NCBI GenBank assembly: GCA_036653595.1
Contig: JAVVTQ010000062.1
Coordinates: 1 to 6,231 of the forward strand
Direction: 5' to 3'
Length of the DNA stretch: 6,231 nucleotides
Source: JAVVTQ01 sp036653595
GTDB taxonomy: Bacteria > Bacillota > Clostridia > Oscillospirales > Ruminococcaceae
The notes beneath the pieces are model-generated. The model had not been told where the DNA came from. It saw only the letters and a list, made by a program, of their open reading frames with translations, and made no database searches. Positions 6,229 to 6,231 of the stretch are shown in pieces. Position 1 is the stretch's first letter. Every line of letters starts with the position of its first letter. The position numbers and the translations under genes were made by a program.

Positions 6229-6231
6229 CTC

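Noticed and set aside
1..6231. Intact insertion sequence or composite transposon bounded by the inverted arrays
   Set aside because: No transposase or recombinase gene is present, and no target-site duplication can be judged because the window ends at the repeats.

Overview
The window looks like chromosomal DNA from a Gram-positive, Bacillota-type anaerobe, most likely an uncultured Clostridia (Oscillospiraceae or Christensenellales-like). Three things suggest this: strong AAGGAG/GGAGG ribosome binding sites, a Gram-positive-style lipoprotein, and a UPF0316 plus Pcp gene content that is common in Bacillota. The taxon is an inference from style, not from a marker gene.

Layout: positions 1-181 hold a tandem repeat array with GAAGC/GCTTC hairpins, whose inner unit is decayed. 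Next comes an AT-rich leader with a candidate promoter (287-315). Three genes then run rightward with gaps of 39 and 45 bases, probably one operon. They are (i) a membrane-bound cyclic-di-GMP phosphodiesterase with an extracellular sensor domain, a degenerate GGDEF domain and an intact EAL domain (431-2704); (ii) a lipoprotein that fuses a sugar-type extracellular solute-binding domain to a 5'-nucleotidase C-terminal domain without the phosphatase domain (2744-4663); and (iii) pyrrolidone-carboxylate peptidase, pcp (4709-5341). A strong intrinsic terminator (5358-5387) closes the operon. A convergent minus-strand gene for a UPF0316 (DUF5698/DUF2179) membrane protein (5378-5899) has its own promoter. 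Its last codons are the complement of the terminator T-tract. Positions 5958-6231 have no gene and end in the same repeat family in opposite orientation.

How the parts may work together: the lipoprotein has no ABC permease or ATPase beside it. It directly follows a phosphodiesterase that has a large extracellular sensor. This resembles the NspS-MbaA arrangement of Vibrio, where a solute-binding protein controls a GGDEF-EAL enzyme. I infer that genes 1 and 2 are a receptor pair linking an external ligand to cyclic-di-GMP breakdown. Pcp appears to be a housekeeping peptidase carried in the same transcript.

The most unusual points are the binding-protein/5'-nucleotidase-C fusion beside the phosphodiesterase, and the long inverted repeat arrays that enclose the whole gene block (one 66-base stretch matches at 65 positions). 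The arrays could allow inversion of the segment, or they may simply be two insertions of a dispersed intergenic repeat.
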